Shown here piece after piece: positions 53,070 to 61,879 of a DNA stretch of 64,000 nucleotides (within the stretch, counting starts at the first letter, position 1; each line of letters opens with the position of its first letter). The translations under genes and the position numbers were made by a program. The notes beneath the pieces were generated by a model, which worked only from the letters and a program-made list of their open reading frames with translations, was not told the DNA's origin and made no database searches. Origin of the DNA: Solirubrobacterales bacterium 67-14 (lineage in GTDB: Bacteria > Actinomycetota > Thermoleophilia > Solirubrobacterales > 70-9); the NCBI GenBank assembly GCA_001897355.1, contig MKST01000007.1:480719-544718 (forward strand), written 5' to 3'.

Positions 53070-54983
53070 ATGAGAGTCGGTAGTTCCGAATCGTTCATTT
53101 CACGTGGTCGTATCGTCACCGTGGCAGGCATCCTGCTGGCCGCGGCCCTGATGCTCATGGCAGTCGCCGACGGCGCCCGCGCGCAGGTGCTGTACACCGA
53201 ATCGCTGCCCGGTGGCGTGCAGCGGACGACCTACCGCCTCGGTCCGGTCAACGTGACGCCCGGCCAGAATCGGATCGCTTTCCGGCCGATCTCCGGCAAT
53301 TCCCGGCCCAACGTGAACGGTTGGATCACCCGGATCAAGCCTGACCTCGTCTACAAGGACGGCAGCATCCCGAAGTCCAGCAAGGTGATGTTCCACCACG
53401 GCGTCTGGATCAACACGTCCACCAACGAGCAGTTCTACGCGACGGGCGAAGAGAAGACGATCCTCACTCTGCCCCAGGGCTTCGGCTACCGGTACAAGAC
53501 CAATGAGGTCTGGATCCTCAACGACATGATCCACAACCTCACGCCGGAAGCGATGCAGCTCTACTTCGAGTACACGATCGACTTCATCCCCGACTCGGCG
53601 GCCGAAGCCGATGACATCGTGCGGGCCCGTCCGATCTGGATGGACGTCGAGAACGGCAGCATCTACCCGGTCTTCGACGTCTGGCGCGACAGCGGTGGCG
53701 CCGACGGCGAGTTCACCTATCCGGCAGATGCGACCAACCCGTACCCGTCGGGGAACCAGAAGAACGTCAAGAACATTCCTGCCGACGGCGTACTGCTGGG
53801 TACGACCGGCCACGTCCACACCGGCGGCCTCCGGACCGATCTCTACCTGCGGCGGAACGGCGCGACCTACCAGGGCCCGACCTGTCCGGACCGGATCTCC
53901 TACGACGACCAGCTGTCGCCCCTGCGGGCCAAGCACTCGAAGTTGAAGGCCCGGATCAGCAAGATCAAGAAGCGCAACAAGAAGCTGAGCAAGAAGCGCA
54001 AGAAGATCGCCCGAAGCCTGAAACACAGAAAGAACAAGGCGAAGGCGAAGCGCCAGCTGCGCAAGATCAAGCGCCAGAAGAAGGCCAACTCGAAGACGAT
54101 CGCAAAGGTCAACCGCCTGAAGACGACCAACAAGAAGGCGCTGGACAAGGTCGAGGCCAAGGACAAGGCCGAGCGTGATCGCGACGCGGCCTGCCGGAGC
54201 ACCCAGCCCCGGGTCGACGAGGGCAACCGGGTCCACCTGTTCGAGTCGACGGCTCACTACTTCGATCCCCGCGGCCCGATCTCCTGGGACATGGCGATGA
54301 TCAGCACCGGCGAGGACTGGCGGGTCAAGGTCAAGGCCGGCGACAAGCTGGAACTCCAGACGACCTACGAGACCAAGCGTGCCTCCTGGCCCGAATCGAT
54401 GGGCATCAACATCGTCTACTGGGCCCGTGACACCGCGATCGCAGCCAAGTCCGGCCCGATCGATTCAGCGACCGCCAACGCCCCGGACCCGTACGGGACC
54501 AAGGTCGACAACGAAGGCGTGCTCAACCACCCCCACCTCGCTGAGAACGAGGACTACGGCGGCGAGACGCCGGTGGTCGGCCCCGACCCGACCAAGCTGC
54601 CCGACGGCGCGGAGACCGGCGGCCCGTTCACGATCAGCGACTTCGTCTACAACGGCGCCGATTTCCGCCTGCCCGGTGAACTCGGCCGGCCCCCGGTGGT
54701 CAAACAGGGCCAGTCGTTCACGTTCAAGCTCTCGGACTACGACATCAACAACGAGATCTGGCATTCGCTGACCTCCTGCGCGACCCCTTGCAACAAGTCG
54801 ACCGGCATCTCCTACCCGATCCCGGACGGCAAGTTCCAGTTCGAGTCGGGCCAGATGGGGACGGGCGGGGCGCCGACGGTCGGCTACACGCAGTGGTCGA
54901 CCCCGAAGGATCTGCCCAAGGGCACTTACACCTTCTTCTGCCGCATCCACCCGTTGATGCGCGGCGCCTTCCGCGTCAAGTAA
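53070..54983 (+). CDS. Large secreted protein with C-terminal cupredoxin site, paralog B, with coiled-coil insert
   Basis: This encodes 637 residues from ATG 53070 with GGGAGAGG upstream; an earlier ATG lacks a ribosome site. A signal peptide ends near ARAQ. It aligns with the product of 48828-50525 over the whole length (MFHHGVWINTS, NDMIHNLTPE, TGHVHTGGLRTDLYL, and the C-terminal copper site FCRIHPLM after EIWHSLTS). It differs by a central Lys/Arg-rich coiled coil of about 100 residues flanked by Cys (GPTCPDR and DAACRST). The two genes point away from each other around the carboxyltransferase gene. Probably a copper-binding surface protein; a hairpin ends it. Confidence 0.82.
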   Translation: MRVGSSESFISRGRIVTVAGILLAAALMLMAVADGARAQVLYTESLPGGVQRTTYRLGPVNVTPGQNRIAFRPISGNSRPNVNGWITRIKPDLVYKDGSIPKSSKVMFHHGVWINTSTNEQFYATGEEKTILTLPQGFGYRYKTNEVWILNDMIHNLTPEAMQLYFEYTIDFIPDSAAEADDIVRARPIWMDVENGSIYPVFDVWRDSGGADGEFTYPADATNPYPSGNQKNVKNIPADGVLLGTTGHVHTGGLRTDLYLRRNGATYQGPTCPDRISYDDQLSPLRAKHSKLKARISKIKKRNKKLSKKRKKIARSLKHRKNKAKAKRQLRKIKRQKKANSKTIAKVNRLKTTNKKALDKVEAKDKAERDRDAACRSTQPRVDEGNRVHLFESTAHYFDPRGPISWDMAMISTGEDWRVKVKAGDKLELQTTYETKRASWPESMGINIVYWARDTAIAAKSGPIDSATANAPDPYGTKVDNEGVLNHPHLAENEDYGGETPVVGPDPTKLPDGAETGGPFTISDFVYNGADFRLPGELGRPPVVKQGQSFTFKLSDYDINNEIWHSLTSCATPCNKSTGISYPIPDGKFQFESGQMGTGGAPTVGYTQWSTPKDLPKGTYTFFCRIHPLMRGAFRVK

Positions 54984-55005
54984 CCGAAGGGCACAAAGGC
55001 CACGC

Positions 55006-55054
55006 GCCGAGAGCGGAGTTGTCAGACCTATTGGCTGAGAACTCCGCTCTCGGC
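55006..55054. terminator. Bidirectional hairpin between convergent genes
   Basis: Fifteen-base perfect arms (GCCGAGAGCGGAGTT at 55006-55020 and its complement at 55040-55054) enclose 19 bases. It lies 22 bases after the cupredoxin gene stop and 35 before the stop of the convergent flavoprotein gene. Confidence 0.65.
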
Positions 55055-55089
55055 GGCCCACTCGGCGATCTCTGCGGCGGCGATCGGCA

Positions 55090-56217
55090 TCAGAGGCCGA
55101 ACCAGCGGGCCTTGCGGGAGGCGCCGAACTCGTCCTTCTCATCCCGCAGGGCGAGGGAGGGCGGGTTGAACTCACCGGTCTTTTCGGGGCCGGAGAGGAA
55201 GTCGATGTCAACCCGGGCGATGCGGTCCTCGCCGAACTCGATGTAGCAGGAGCCGCGGCCGTCATATGGCTCCGGCACGGGCTCGCCCCGAATCTCGGCG
55301 ATCAGTTCGCGGGCCACGACTTTCGCCGCGCCTTCGGCGAAGACACCGGCCTTCGGCACCCCGGCCGTGGCCACGTCACCGACCGCGTACACGTCCTCGT
55401 ACTTCGTCTTGAGGGTGGCGGAATCGACCGTCACGAAACCGTCCTCGGTCATGCCGCTCTCGATCACCACGGCGGGCGCCCGGTGTTTCGGCACCCCGAG
55501 GAAGAGGTCGAAGGGCAGCTCGGTTCCGTCGTCCAATGCGACCTTGCCCGGTTCGAGCCGAGCCGGCCGCTTGCCGCCGACGAAGGTGATGCCGCGCGAG
55601 TCGAACTCGGCCATCAGCGCGGCCGAGGTCTCCGGCGAAGGTGGGACCGGGCTGCCCAGCGGCATCACGAAGGTGATCTCGCACCGGTCGCGGACCCCGC
55701 GCCGGGTCAGCTCGTCGCTCAGCATCAGGGCGCATTCGCTGGGGGCCGGCGGACACTTGAACGGCGCCCCGCAGACGCCGATCACGGCGTGGCCGGAGTT
55801 GAAGTCGGCGATCGGTCCGGCCGCCGCCGCGGCCCCGGCGAAGGAGTAGAACTCGGTCCCGTACTCGGCCAGCCCCGGGGTCGCGTCGAAGTCGAAGTCG
55901 GCCCCGAGGGCGATGACCAGGACATCGGCCTGGTGGCTGCCCCGGTCGGTGGTGACGGTCCGCGCCTCGGGGTCGATCGCGGTGATCTCTTCCTTCAGCA
56001 CGGTCACGCCGGGCTTGGCGATCGTCGCATAGGGCAGGCCGACCGAATCGAGGCTGGCGCCGCGGAACATCATGTCCAGCTTCGAGTAGCCGAAGGAGAA
56101 AGCGTCGCCCCGGTCGATCACCGTGACCTCGATCCGGTCCCCCAGTTCCTCGGCGAGCATCGCGCTCAACTCGAGCCCGCCGAAACCTGCTCCCAGCACC
56201 ACGACTTTCTTGCTCAC
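55090..56217 (-). CDS. Sulfide:quinone oxidoreductase-like FAD flavoprotein
   Basis: This encodes 375 residues from GTG 56217. It has the FAD-binding VVLGAGFGGLELSAML and a second nucleotide motif near ALGADFDFD. CGAPFKCPPAPSEC places cysteines where SQR and FCSD family enzymes keep catalytic or disulfide Cys. The C-terminal half contains YEDVYAVGDVATAGVPKAGVFAE, typical of this family. It could oxidise sulfide or reduce quinones; true SQR activity is not certain. No sulfur genes directly adjoin it. Confidence 0.82.
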   Translation of the reverse strand: MSKKVVVLGAGFGGLELSAMLAEELGDRIEVTVIDRGDAFSFGYSKLDMMFRGASLDSVGLPYATIAKPGVTVLKEEITAIDPEARTVTTDRGSHQADVLVIALGADFDFDATPGLAEYGTEFYSFAGAAAAAGPIADFNSGHAVIGVCGAPFKCPPAPSECALMLSDELTRRGVRDRCEITFVMPLGSPVPPSPETSAALMAEFDSRGITFVGGKRPARLEPGKVALDDGTELPFDLFLGVPKHRAPAVVIESGMTEDGFVTVDSATLKTKYEDVYAVGDVATAGVPKAGVFAEGAAKVVARELIAEIRGEPVPEPYDGRGSCYIEFGEDRIARVDIDFLSGPEKTGEFNPPSLALRDEKDEFGASRKARWFGL

Positions 56218-56260
56218 CGGGCCAGCATAGCGCCGGCCCGGCGAGTCCCGTCCAGGCTGC

Positions 56261-56677
56261 TCAGATCTTCCAGTTGACCTCGGTCAAGCGGGCGCTGTTG
56301 CCCGACGGGTCACGGAAGCCACAATCGATCCCGTATGGAGTCTCCTCCGGTTCCGAGGTGAACTCGACGCCACGTCCCTTCAACTCGTCAAACGAAGCTC
56401 GGCAGTCATCGGTGGTCAAGAACACCGTGCCGGCGAAGCCCTTGGACATCAGCTCCTCGACCTGCGCCTTGGTCGCGGCATCCATCACGGGCTCGCCCGG
56501 GATCGCCATCAGCACGATGCCGTTGTCCTGATTGGGAGGACCTACCACGAGCCAGCGGAAGTCACCCATCTCGGCCATCGTCACATCCGACTTCACTTCG
56601 AGGCCGACCTTCTTCGTCCAGAACTCGAGTGCCTCCTCCTGGTCACGTACCCACAGCTGGTTGAACTTGATCTCCAT
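56261..56677 (-). CDS. VOC-family (glyoxalase/bleomycin-resistance-like) protein
   Basis: This encodes 138 residues with the paired beta-alpha-beta-beta-beta VOC modules: FNQLWVRDQEEALEFWTKKVG opening and GTVFLTTDDCRASFDELKGRG in the second half. Metal ligands of classical glyoxalases are not all present (no conserved His at the start), so the function is unknown. The gene lies 38 bases downstream of the AraC-type regulator gene on the same strand, an arrangement seen for this regulator family in actinobacteria. Confidence 0.85.
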   Translation of the reverse strand: MEIKFNQLWVRDQEEALEFWTKKVGLEVKSDVTMAEMGDFRWLVVGPPNQDNGIVLMAIPGEPVMDAATKAQVEELMSKGFAGTVFLTTDDCRASFDELKGRGVEFTSEPEETPYGIDCGFRDPSGNSARLTEVNWKI

Positions 56678-56715
56678 TTTCGGTTCCTTTCAATCGATGA
56701 TCGTCGCGGCCGATC

Positions 56716-57000
56716 CTAGGAACTGCCGGAGGGGCTGTCTTCTCGAAACGTCCGGTATTGCGGCCGGCCATAGACCCGGGTGATGCAGGCAGGAATCATC
56801 GCCTGGGCCGCGGCTGGGGGATGCTCCTTCCGGTACGCGGTCGGGGTCATGCCGTAGGCCCGTTTGAACTGTCCACTGAAATGGGCCCGGGAGAGGTTGG
56901 CTGCCCGAGCCAGATCCTCAACCTCGAGCGGCTCCGAGTAGCGGGAGTCGGCGAGATCCCTCGCTCTGATCAGCTGTCTTGAAACTGTGGAGACGACCAC
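56716..57000 (-). CDS. AraC-family regulator, apparently shortened by an internal deletion
   Basis: This encodes 94 residues from GTG 57000, just after a GATAAT -10-like element, so possibly leaderless; a longer start adds residues without similarity. It begins VSTVSRQLIRARDLADSRYSEPLEVEDLARAANLSRAHFSGQFKRAYGMTPTAYR, shown here only as a reading guide in pieces: an N-terminal helix, the first HTH (LARAANLSRAHFS), and then the end of a second HTH (YGMTPTAYR) and the usual C-terminal tail (CITRVYGRPQYRTFRED). Normal members have about 45 more residues between the two HTH motifs. It is either a minimised regulator or a decaying gene. Confidence 0.65.
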   Translation of the reverse strand: MVVSTVSRQLIRARDLADSRYSEPLEVEDLARAANLSRAHFSGQFKRAYGMTPTAYRKEHPPAAAQAMIPACITRVYGRPQYRTFREDSPSGSS

Positions 57001-57095
57001 GGTTCGATTATCGCGTGACTTCCCGCGCCGGCTCGGGTTGAAGGTTTGGATTCTCACGTAATTCTCAGGATCACCGCCTAGCCTGACCAGACCTC

Positions 57096-58412
57096 ATGAC
57101 GGAAGAGAAAGCAGATCGAGTGCGGCCCCTAGCGCGGCGCAGCCTGCGCCTCCAGTCAGACGAGCGGCTGCTCAAGCTCTTCCGCCGCGGAGTCGAACCA
57201 GCCTTCGACGAGCTGGTCCGGCGCTACCGCAACGCCCTGGTCGGATACGCCGGTTCGATCGCCGGCCGTGACCGGGCCGAAGACGTGGTCCAGGAATCGC
57301 TGGTCAAGGCCCACCGTTCGCTCGGCGGCGACCGCGAGATCGATCCCCGTCCCTGGCTTTACGCGGTGGTCCGCAACACGGCCCTCAACGATGTGCGAGA
57401 CAACCGCAAACACCGCCATTTGGACCTCGTCGAATCTCCCGGGCACGGCGGAACGCCCGATGACGTGGTCGAGCAGCGGGAACGCTTCGCCGCGGTGCTC
57501 GCCGCGGTTGCTGACCTTCCGCCCGCCCAGCGAAGAGCGCTGGTCGACCATGAGCTCAGCGGTTTCTCCCACGAGGAGATCGCCGCCGAACTCGAACTCA
57601 GCACCGGTGCCACCAAGCAGTTGATCTACCGGGCCCGACTCACCCTCCGCAACGCCTGTGGCGCGATGATCCCGCTGCCGCTGGTCGCCTGGCTGGCCGA
57701 GAGCCCGGGCCTGTTCGCGACCGGCGCGGCCGGTGGCGGGGCCACGGCGACCGGCCTGATCGGCGCGATCGGCGGCGGTGGCGCGGCCAAGTTGGCCGCG
57801 GTGGCCGTGGTCGCGGGCAGCACGATCGCCGGCGGCATCGCGGTCGAGAAGCACGACTCTCACCCCCATCGTGAAAGCTCCGGCACAGCCCAGGCCGCGC
57901 CTTTCTCGTCGGCGAACGCGTACCAGGTGGTCTCGGACGTCCAACCGGCCAGCTCCGCGGACTCCGATGACGGTGACCAGAGCAGCAAGTCCGGGCAGCA
58001 GCCGGACGACTCATCGCGACCCGGGGCCATAGCCGTCGTCGGGCGTAGCAGCGGGAGCGGAATCCGGAGCGAGAAAACCGGCGACGAATCAAGCCGGGCC
58101 GACGGATCCGAGCCGGCCTCCTCGGAGGGGTCGGTCACCGAAGGCAGGCCGACCGGCGATTCCGGGGGCGACGGGTCCGGTCGCGAGTCGCGAGGCGATG
58201 GCCCCGGTGACCGGTTGTCGTCTACCGGCGGCAGCGGTTCCGGTCGGAACGGCGATTCTGAGGTCCCACCCTCCGGTGACGGTCCGCTCCGCAGCAGCGG
58301 TCCGGGCCCCGCCGCTGCCAGCAGCGTCCCCCGCGAATCGGACTCCTCCGGCAGCCCGGATCCAAGCCGTCCGCGTGACTTTCCCGGCTCCCCCGGGTCT
58401 TCGGGCCAGTAG
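57096..58412 (+). CDS. ECF sigma factor with transmembrane segment and Ser/Gly-rich extracytoplasmic tail
   Basis: This encodes 438 residues. Region 2 (about 28-78) includes RDRAEDVVQESLVKAHRSL; region 4 (about 130-185) includes LPPAQRRALVDHELSGFSHEEIAAEL and STGATKQLIYRAR. A hydrophobic Gly/Ala-rich stretch (about 205-250) looks like one or two membrane helices. The last 185 residues are Ser, Gly, Asp and Pro-rich and without structure, likely outside the membrane. A fused membrane tail may keep the factor at the membrane until a signal frees it (inference). The secreted calcium-binding gene follows 27 bases on. Confidence 0.85.
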   Translation: MTEEKADRVRPLARRSLRLQSDERLLKLFRRGVEPAFDELVRRYRNALVGYAGSIAGRDRAEDVVQESLVKAHRSLGGDREIDPRPWLYAVVRNTALNDVRDNRKHRHLDLVESPGHGGTPDDVVEQRERFAAVLAAVADLPPAQRRALVDHELSGFSHEEIAAELELSTGATKQLIYRARLTLRNACGAMIPLPLVAWLAESPGLFATGAAGGGATATGLIGAIGGGGAAKLAAVAVVAGSTIAGGIAVEKHDSHPHRESSGTAQAAPFSSANAYQVVSDVQPASSADSDDGDQSSKSGQQPDDSSRPGAIAVVGRSSGSGIRSEKTGDESSRADGSEPASSEGSVTEGRPTGDSGGDGSGRESRGDGPGDRLSSTGGSGSGRNGDSEVPPSGDGPLRSSGPGPAAASSVPRESDSSGSPDPSRPRDFPGSPGSSGQ

Positions 58413-58439
58413 CGCAAGCAAACACTCGAAAGGGAAGAC

Positions 58440-59096
58440 ATGAAGACCAAAAGGAGAGAGAGGATCGCCGTCCTCGCGACTGCCGTCCTCGCGCTGTTCG
58501 CGGTCTCGCTGCCGGCTACCGCCTCGGCCAAGGATCGCAACAAGGACAAGATCCCGGACCGCTGGGAGCGAACCCACAAGCTCTCGCTGAAGCGGGACCA
58601 GCGCAAGCTCGATCAGGACAAGGACGGGCTCCGCAACCGGGCGGAATGGCGGGCGGGCACGAACCCTCGCGACAAGGATTCGGATGACGACGGAGTCAGT
58701 GACCTCAAGGAGAAGGCCGGCGTGATCTCTGCCTACGACGAGGAGACCGGCGAGTTGACGCTGACCCTCTACGCGGGCGGTGAGCTGACCGGCTCGGTCA
58801 CCGATCAGACCAGGGTCAAGTGCGAGTCGGAAGAGGCCAGCACCGACGACGAAAGCACCGATGGGGAATCGGGTGACGAAGCCGAGGCCGAAAACTTCCG
58901 CGGTTCCGGCGGTACGTTCGAGGACGAGTCGGGCGAGGACCGGGACGGTCACGGCGGTCGCGGTGAAGGCTGCGGCGGCGACTGCTCCGTCGAAGACCTG
59001 GCCAAAGGCGTGGAAGTGACCGAAGCCGTGATCAAGTACACGGCCTCGGGCAAGGTCTTCAAAGAGTTGGAGATCGTCGCTTCCGCGGACGAGTGA
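58440..59096 (+). CDS. Secreted calcium-binding (thrombospondin type 3-like) protein
   Basis: This encodes 218 residues. Signal peptide about 1-30 (cut after ASA). Residues about 31-90 carry Asp-rich calcium loops: DRNKDKIPDRWE, DQDKDGLRNRAEW, DKDSDDDGVSDLKE, the pattern of thrombospondin type 3 and dockerin-like repeats. A domain of about 90 residues contains an unusually acidic, Glu/Asp/Gly/Ser-rich run and cysteines (VKCESE, GCGGDC). It is downstream of the tailed sigma factor, likely in its operon, and may act with it at the cell surface. Confidence 0.8.
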   Translation: MKTKRRERIAVLATAVLALFAVSLPATASAKDRNKDKIPDRWERTHKLSLKRDQRKLDQDKDGLRNRAEWRAGTNPRDKDSDDDGVSDLKEKAGVISAYDEETGELTLTLYAGGELTGSVTDQTRVKCESEEASTDDESTDGESGDEAEAENFRGSGGTFEDESGEDRDGHGGRGEGCGGDCSVEDLAKGVEVTEAVIKYTASGKVFKELEIVASADE

Positions 59097-59121
59097 TCTG
59101 TCCCCCCAACAGATCCCCCGG

Positions 59122-59149
59122 GGAAGGGGCCGCTCACGCGGCCCCTTCC
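59122..59149 (+). terminator. Hairpin terminator of the sigma factor / calcium-binding protein operon
   Basis: Arms GGAAGGGGCCGC and GCGGCCCCTTCC with a four-base loop, followed by TTGTGG rather than a full U tract, 25 bases after the calcium-binding gene and just before murB. Confidence 0.75.
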
Positions 59150-59162
59150 TTGTGGCAGCATC

Positions 59163-60236
59163 GTGGCCGTGGCCGCTGCCGGAGAAAACATCGAGCTCGC
59201 CCCGCTGACCACCCTGAAGCTGGGGGGACCGGCCGAACGGCTGGTCAAGGTCGACGAGACGGCGGAGCTGGTCAAGCTGGTCCAGGCCGCCGACGCGGAG
59301 CGGGAGCCCCTCTTCTTCCTGGCCGGTGGTTCGAATGTCGTGATCGCCGACCAGGGCGTGCCGGGGACCACGATCTGGATCCGGACCAGCGGCATCGAGG
59401 AACGCGAGCTCGAGGACGGCCGCGTCTCGATCACCGTCGCGGCCGGTGAGACCTGGGATGAACTGGTCGCGCGTACGGTCGATTCCGGCCTGTCCGGCAT
59501 CGAGTGCCTGTCCGGCATCCCGGGGACCGTCGGCGCCACCCCGATCCAGAACGTCGGCGCCTACGGCCAGGAAGTCTCCTCGGTGATCGCGTCGGTCCTC
59601 GTGCTCGACCGCGAGTCCGGGGAAGTGAAAACCCTGACCGCCGACCAATGCGGGTTCGGCTACCGCTCGAGCCGATTCAAGGGCAATTCCCGTTTCCTGG
59701 TGCTGGGGGTCGAGTTCATCCTCGACCCCTCGGCCACCTCGGCACCGATCGCCTACGCCCAGCTGGCCGGTTCGCTCGGGATCGAGACGGGTGAGCGGGT
59801 GCCGCTCCCGGTCGCCCGGGAAACGGTGCTGGAACTGCGCCGCTCGAAGAGCATGGTCGTCGATCCGGCCGATCCGGATTCGGTCAGCGCCGGTTCCTTC
59901 TTCACCAATCCGCTGCTGGATCTGGCCGAGATGGCCGACCTGGCCGCCCGGGCCGAGGAGATCCTCGGTCCCGACGACGTACCACCTTCGTATCCGGCCC
60001 CCGAAGGGATGGCGAAGACCTCGGCCGCCTGGCTGATCGAGAGGGCCGGCTTCAGCCGCGGCTTCGGTGAAGGACCGATCGGGCTTTCCCGCAACCACAC
60101 CCTCGCGATCGTCAACCGCGGTGGGGGCAGCACCGGGGAACTGGTCGCCTTCGCCCACGGGATAGCCGACCGAGTGGAATCGGTCTTCGGGGTGGCGCTG
60201 GTGCCGGAGCCGGTCTTCGTCGGCCACCACTGGTAG
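59163..60236 (+). CDS. murB: UDP-N-acetylenolpyruvoylglucosamine reductase MurB
   Basis: This encodes 357 residues from GTG 59163. The FAD-binding core contains FLAGGSNVVIAD and CLSGIPGTVGATPIQNVGAYGQE, where the tyrosine, Ser in SAGSFFTNP and the C-terminal Glu of the usual MurB active site are present. It reduces the enolpyruvyl ether of UDP-GlcNAc to give UDP-MurNAc in peptidoglycan synthesis. It has the longer type-I layout. A housekeeping gene next to a terminator, probably its own transcript. Confidence 0.95.
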   Translation: MAVAAAGENIELAPLTTLKLGGPAERLVKVDETAELVKLVQAADAEREPLFFLAGGSNVVIADQGVPGTTIWIRTSGIEERELEDGRVSITVAAGETWDELVARTVDSGLSGIECLSGIPGTVGATPIQNVGAYGQEVSSVIASVLVLDRESGEVKTLTADQCGFGYRSSRFKGNSRFLVLGVEFILDPSATSAPIAYAQLAGSLGIETGERVPLPVARETVLELRRSKSMVVDPADPDSVSAGSFFTNPLLDLAEMADLAARAEEILGPDDVPPSYPAPEGMAKTSAAWLIERAGFSRGFGEGPIGLSRNHTLAIVNRGGGSTGELVAFAHGIADRVESVFGVALVPEPVFVGHHW

Positions 60237-60254
60237 CCGTTCACACGGCGGACT

Positions 60255-61820
60255 TCAGGGCTTGCCGGTCAGCTTGCCGATCGTGTCCTTGACCCCGCCG
60301 ACCGTGTTGTTCACGGTCTGCGAGACCGGATCCTTCCCGGGCAGGGTCGGGATCGCATCGGTGACCGACTGGGTTACCTGCTGAACCGGCTTCTGCACCG
60401 TGTCGGTCACGGTCTTGACCGGGTTGGTCGTGGTCGTCGAACCGCTGCCGGAGCTGCCGGAGCCGGATGAGCCGCCGCTCGAGCCGCCGCCGCTACCGCC
60501 GGAGGCACCGGAACTCCCATCGGAGCCATCCGACGATCCGCCTGTTTCCCCGCCGGTGTCACCGGGGGAGGTCTGTCCTCCATCACCGGGATTCTGGCCC
60601 TGGCTCTTGCCGCCGCCCGTCCGGTTGGGGTTGTCCTCGATCCTGGCCGAGCCGCGCCTCGACCTTCCGGGCGTCGACTCGTCCGCGACCGTGGCCGTGC
60701 CGGGGAGCTCGCCGGCGGTGGCCGTGCCAGGCCCGGTGGCGCCGGCCTCCCGCACGATCGCCGGTTGCCGTGAGGTCTGGTTCTGATGGCCGACCTGGAC
60801 CGCCGGGGCAGTGCCGATCACTGCCGCCGCGGCCCCGACCGCGGCCACCTGGGTCGCGCCGGTGCCAAAGCTGATCATCGACTGGCCGGCCTGCCGGCCG
60901 ACCCCGAGCAACGCGGCCATCAGGGCGACCGGGCGCCGGCTCGAGTAGCGACCGTCAAAGGCCCGCACCGCATCGGCGTCTAACTGGGCCCCGGCCTCTT
61001 CCCTCAGCACGACCAGGGCCTCTTCGTGCGAACGGGGTTGACGGTATGAGCGGGCCGAGGTGAGCGCGTCGAAAGTGTCGGCCACGGCGATGATCCGGGC
61101 GCCGACCGGGATTTCATCCCGGGCGATCCCGTCCGGGTACCCGCCGCCGTCGATCCGCTCGTGGTGGTGCCGCACGGTCGCGGTCAGCTCCGGGTCGCCC
61201 ATGCCTTCGACCAGCCGGGCACCAGCCCCCGGGTGCTTCTTGATCTCCGCGAATTCCTCGTCGGTCAGGGCACCCGGCTTCTCGAGTATTTCCCAGGGCA
61301 CCTCGATCTTGCCGACGTCGTGGAGCAGGGCCGCGGTACGGATCCGGGCCACCTCGACCTTGCCCAGTTTCATGCTCCGGGCAATCGTCGTCGCGTGGCG
61401 CGCAACCCGTTTCGAGTGCCCGTGGGTTCGGGGGTCGCGGGCTTCGAGCGCGCCGACCAGCCGTTCGAGTTCCTTCGCGCGCTGGTCCGGGGTCAGCCCT
61501 CGGCCGGCCTCTGGGCCGACGAACTCCTCGGTCCGCGAGAGCAGCTTCTCGAAACGGCGCCGACGCAGCCACCCCCAGAGCATCAGATCCTCGAACAGCA
61601 GCGCGCTGCCGGCCCGGCGTCGTTTCCAGAACTCCGAGATGCCGTGCGAGAAGAGCACCGAGATCGCCACCGGGACCAAGATCAGGAGTGCCGGGGAGGT
61701 GACCACACCGCTCATCCGGAGGCCGACCGCGGCCAGGCAGGGCACGATGAGGACGAGGGCCGTCAGGCCGATCGCCATTGGCAGGCTGCCTGTGCTCTTG
61801 TTGGCTGGAACGGGTTCCAC
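60255..61820 (-). CDS. Membrane HD-GYP phosphodiesterase with Ser/Gly/Thr-rich tail
   Basis: This encodes 521 residues from GTG 61820, which follows a perfect GGAGGAG; an ATG 13 codons upstream lacks one. Two N-terminal membrane helices (about 14-60), then an HD-GYP domain: HD pair at 167-168 in LLHDVGK, HHERIDGGGYPDG for the GYP motif. It should hydrolyse cyclic di-GMP, though activity is not shown. A further hydrophobic Ala/Gly stretch (about 315-345) is followed by about 150 residues of Gly/Ser/Thr-rich sequence and an amphipathic end (TVTDTVQKPVQQVTQ). The tail architecture recalls the ECF factor at 57096. Confidence 0.88.
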   Translation of the reverse strand: MEPVPANKSTGSLPMAIGLTALVLIVPCLAAVGLRMSGVVTSPALLILVPVAISVLFSHGISEFWKRRRAGSALLFEDLMLWGWLRRRRFEKLLSRTEEFVGPEAGRGLTPDQRAKELERLVGALEARDPRTHGHSKRVARHATTIARSMKLGKVEVARIRTAALLHDVGKIEVPWEILEKPGALTDEEFAEIKKHPGAGARLVEGMGDPELTATVRHHHERIDGGGYPDGIARDEIPVGARIIAVADTFDALTSARSYRQPRSHEEALVVLREEAGAQLDADAVRAFDGRYSSRRPVALMAALLGVGRQAGQSMISFGTGATQVAAVGAAAAVIGTAPAVQVGHQNQTSRQPAIVREAGATGPGTATAGELPGTATVADESTPGRSRRGSARIEDNPNRTGGGKSQGQNPGDGGQTSPGDTGGETGGSSDGSDGSSGASGGSGGGSSGGSSGSGSSGSGSTTTTNPVKTVTDTVQKPVQQVTQSVTDAIPTLPGKDPVSQTVNNTVGGVKDTIGKLTGKP

Positions 61821-61879
61821 TACTCCTCCAGAGCCTGGGGCCAGTCTATCCCCTTGCAACTAAGAGGAAACGCCCCTGT

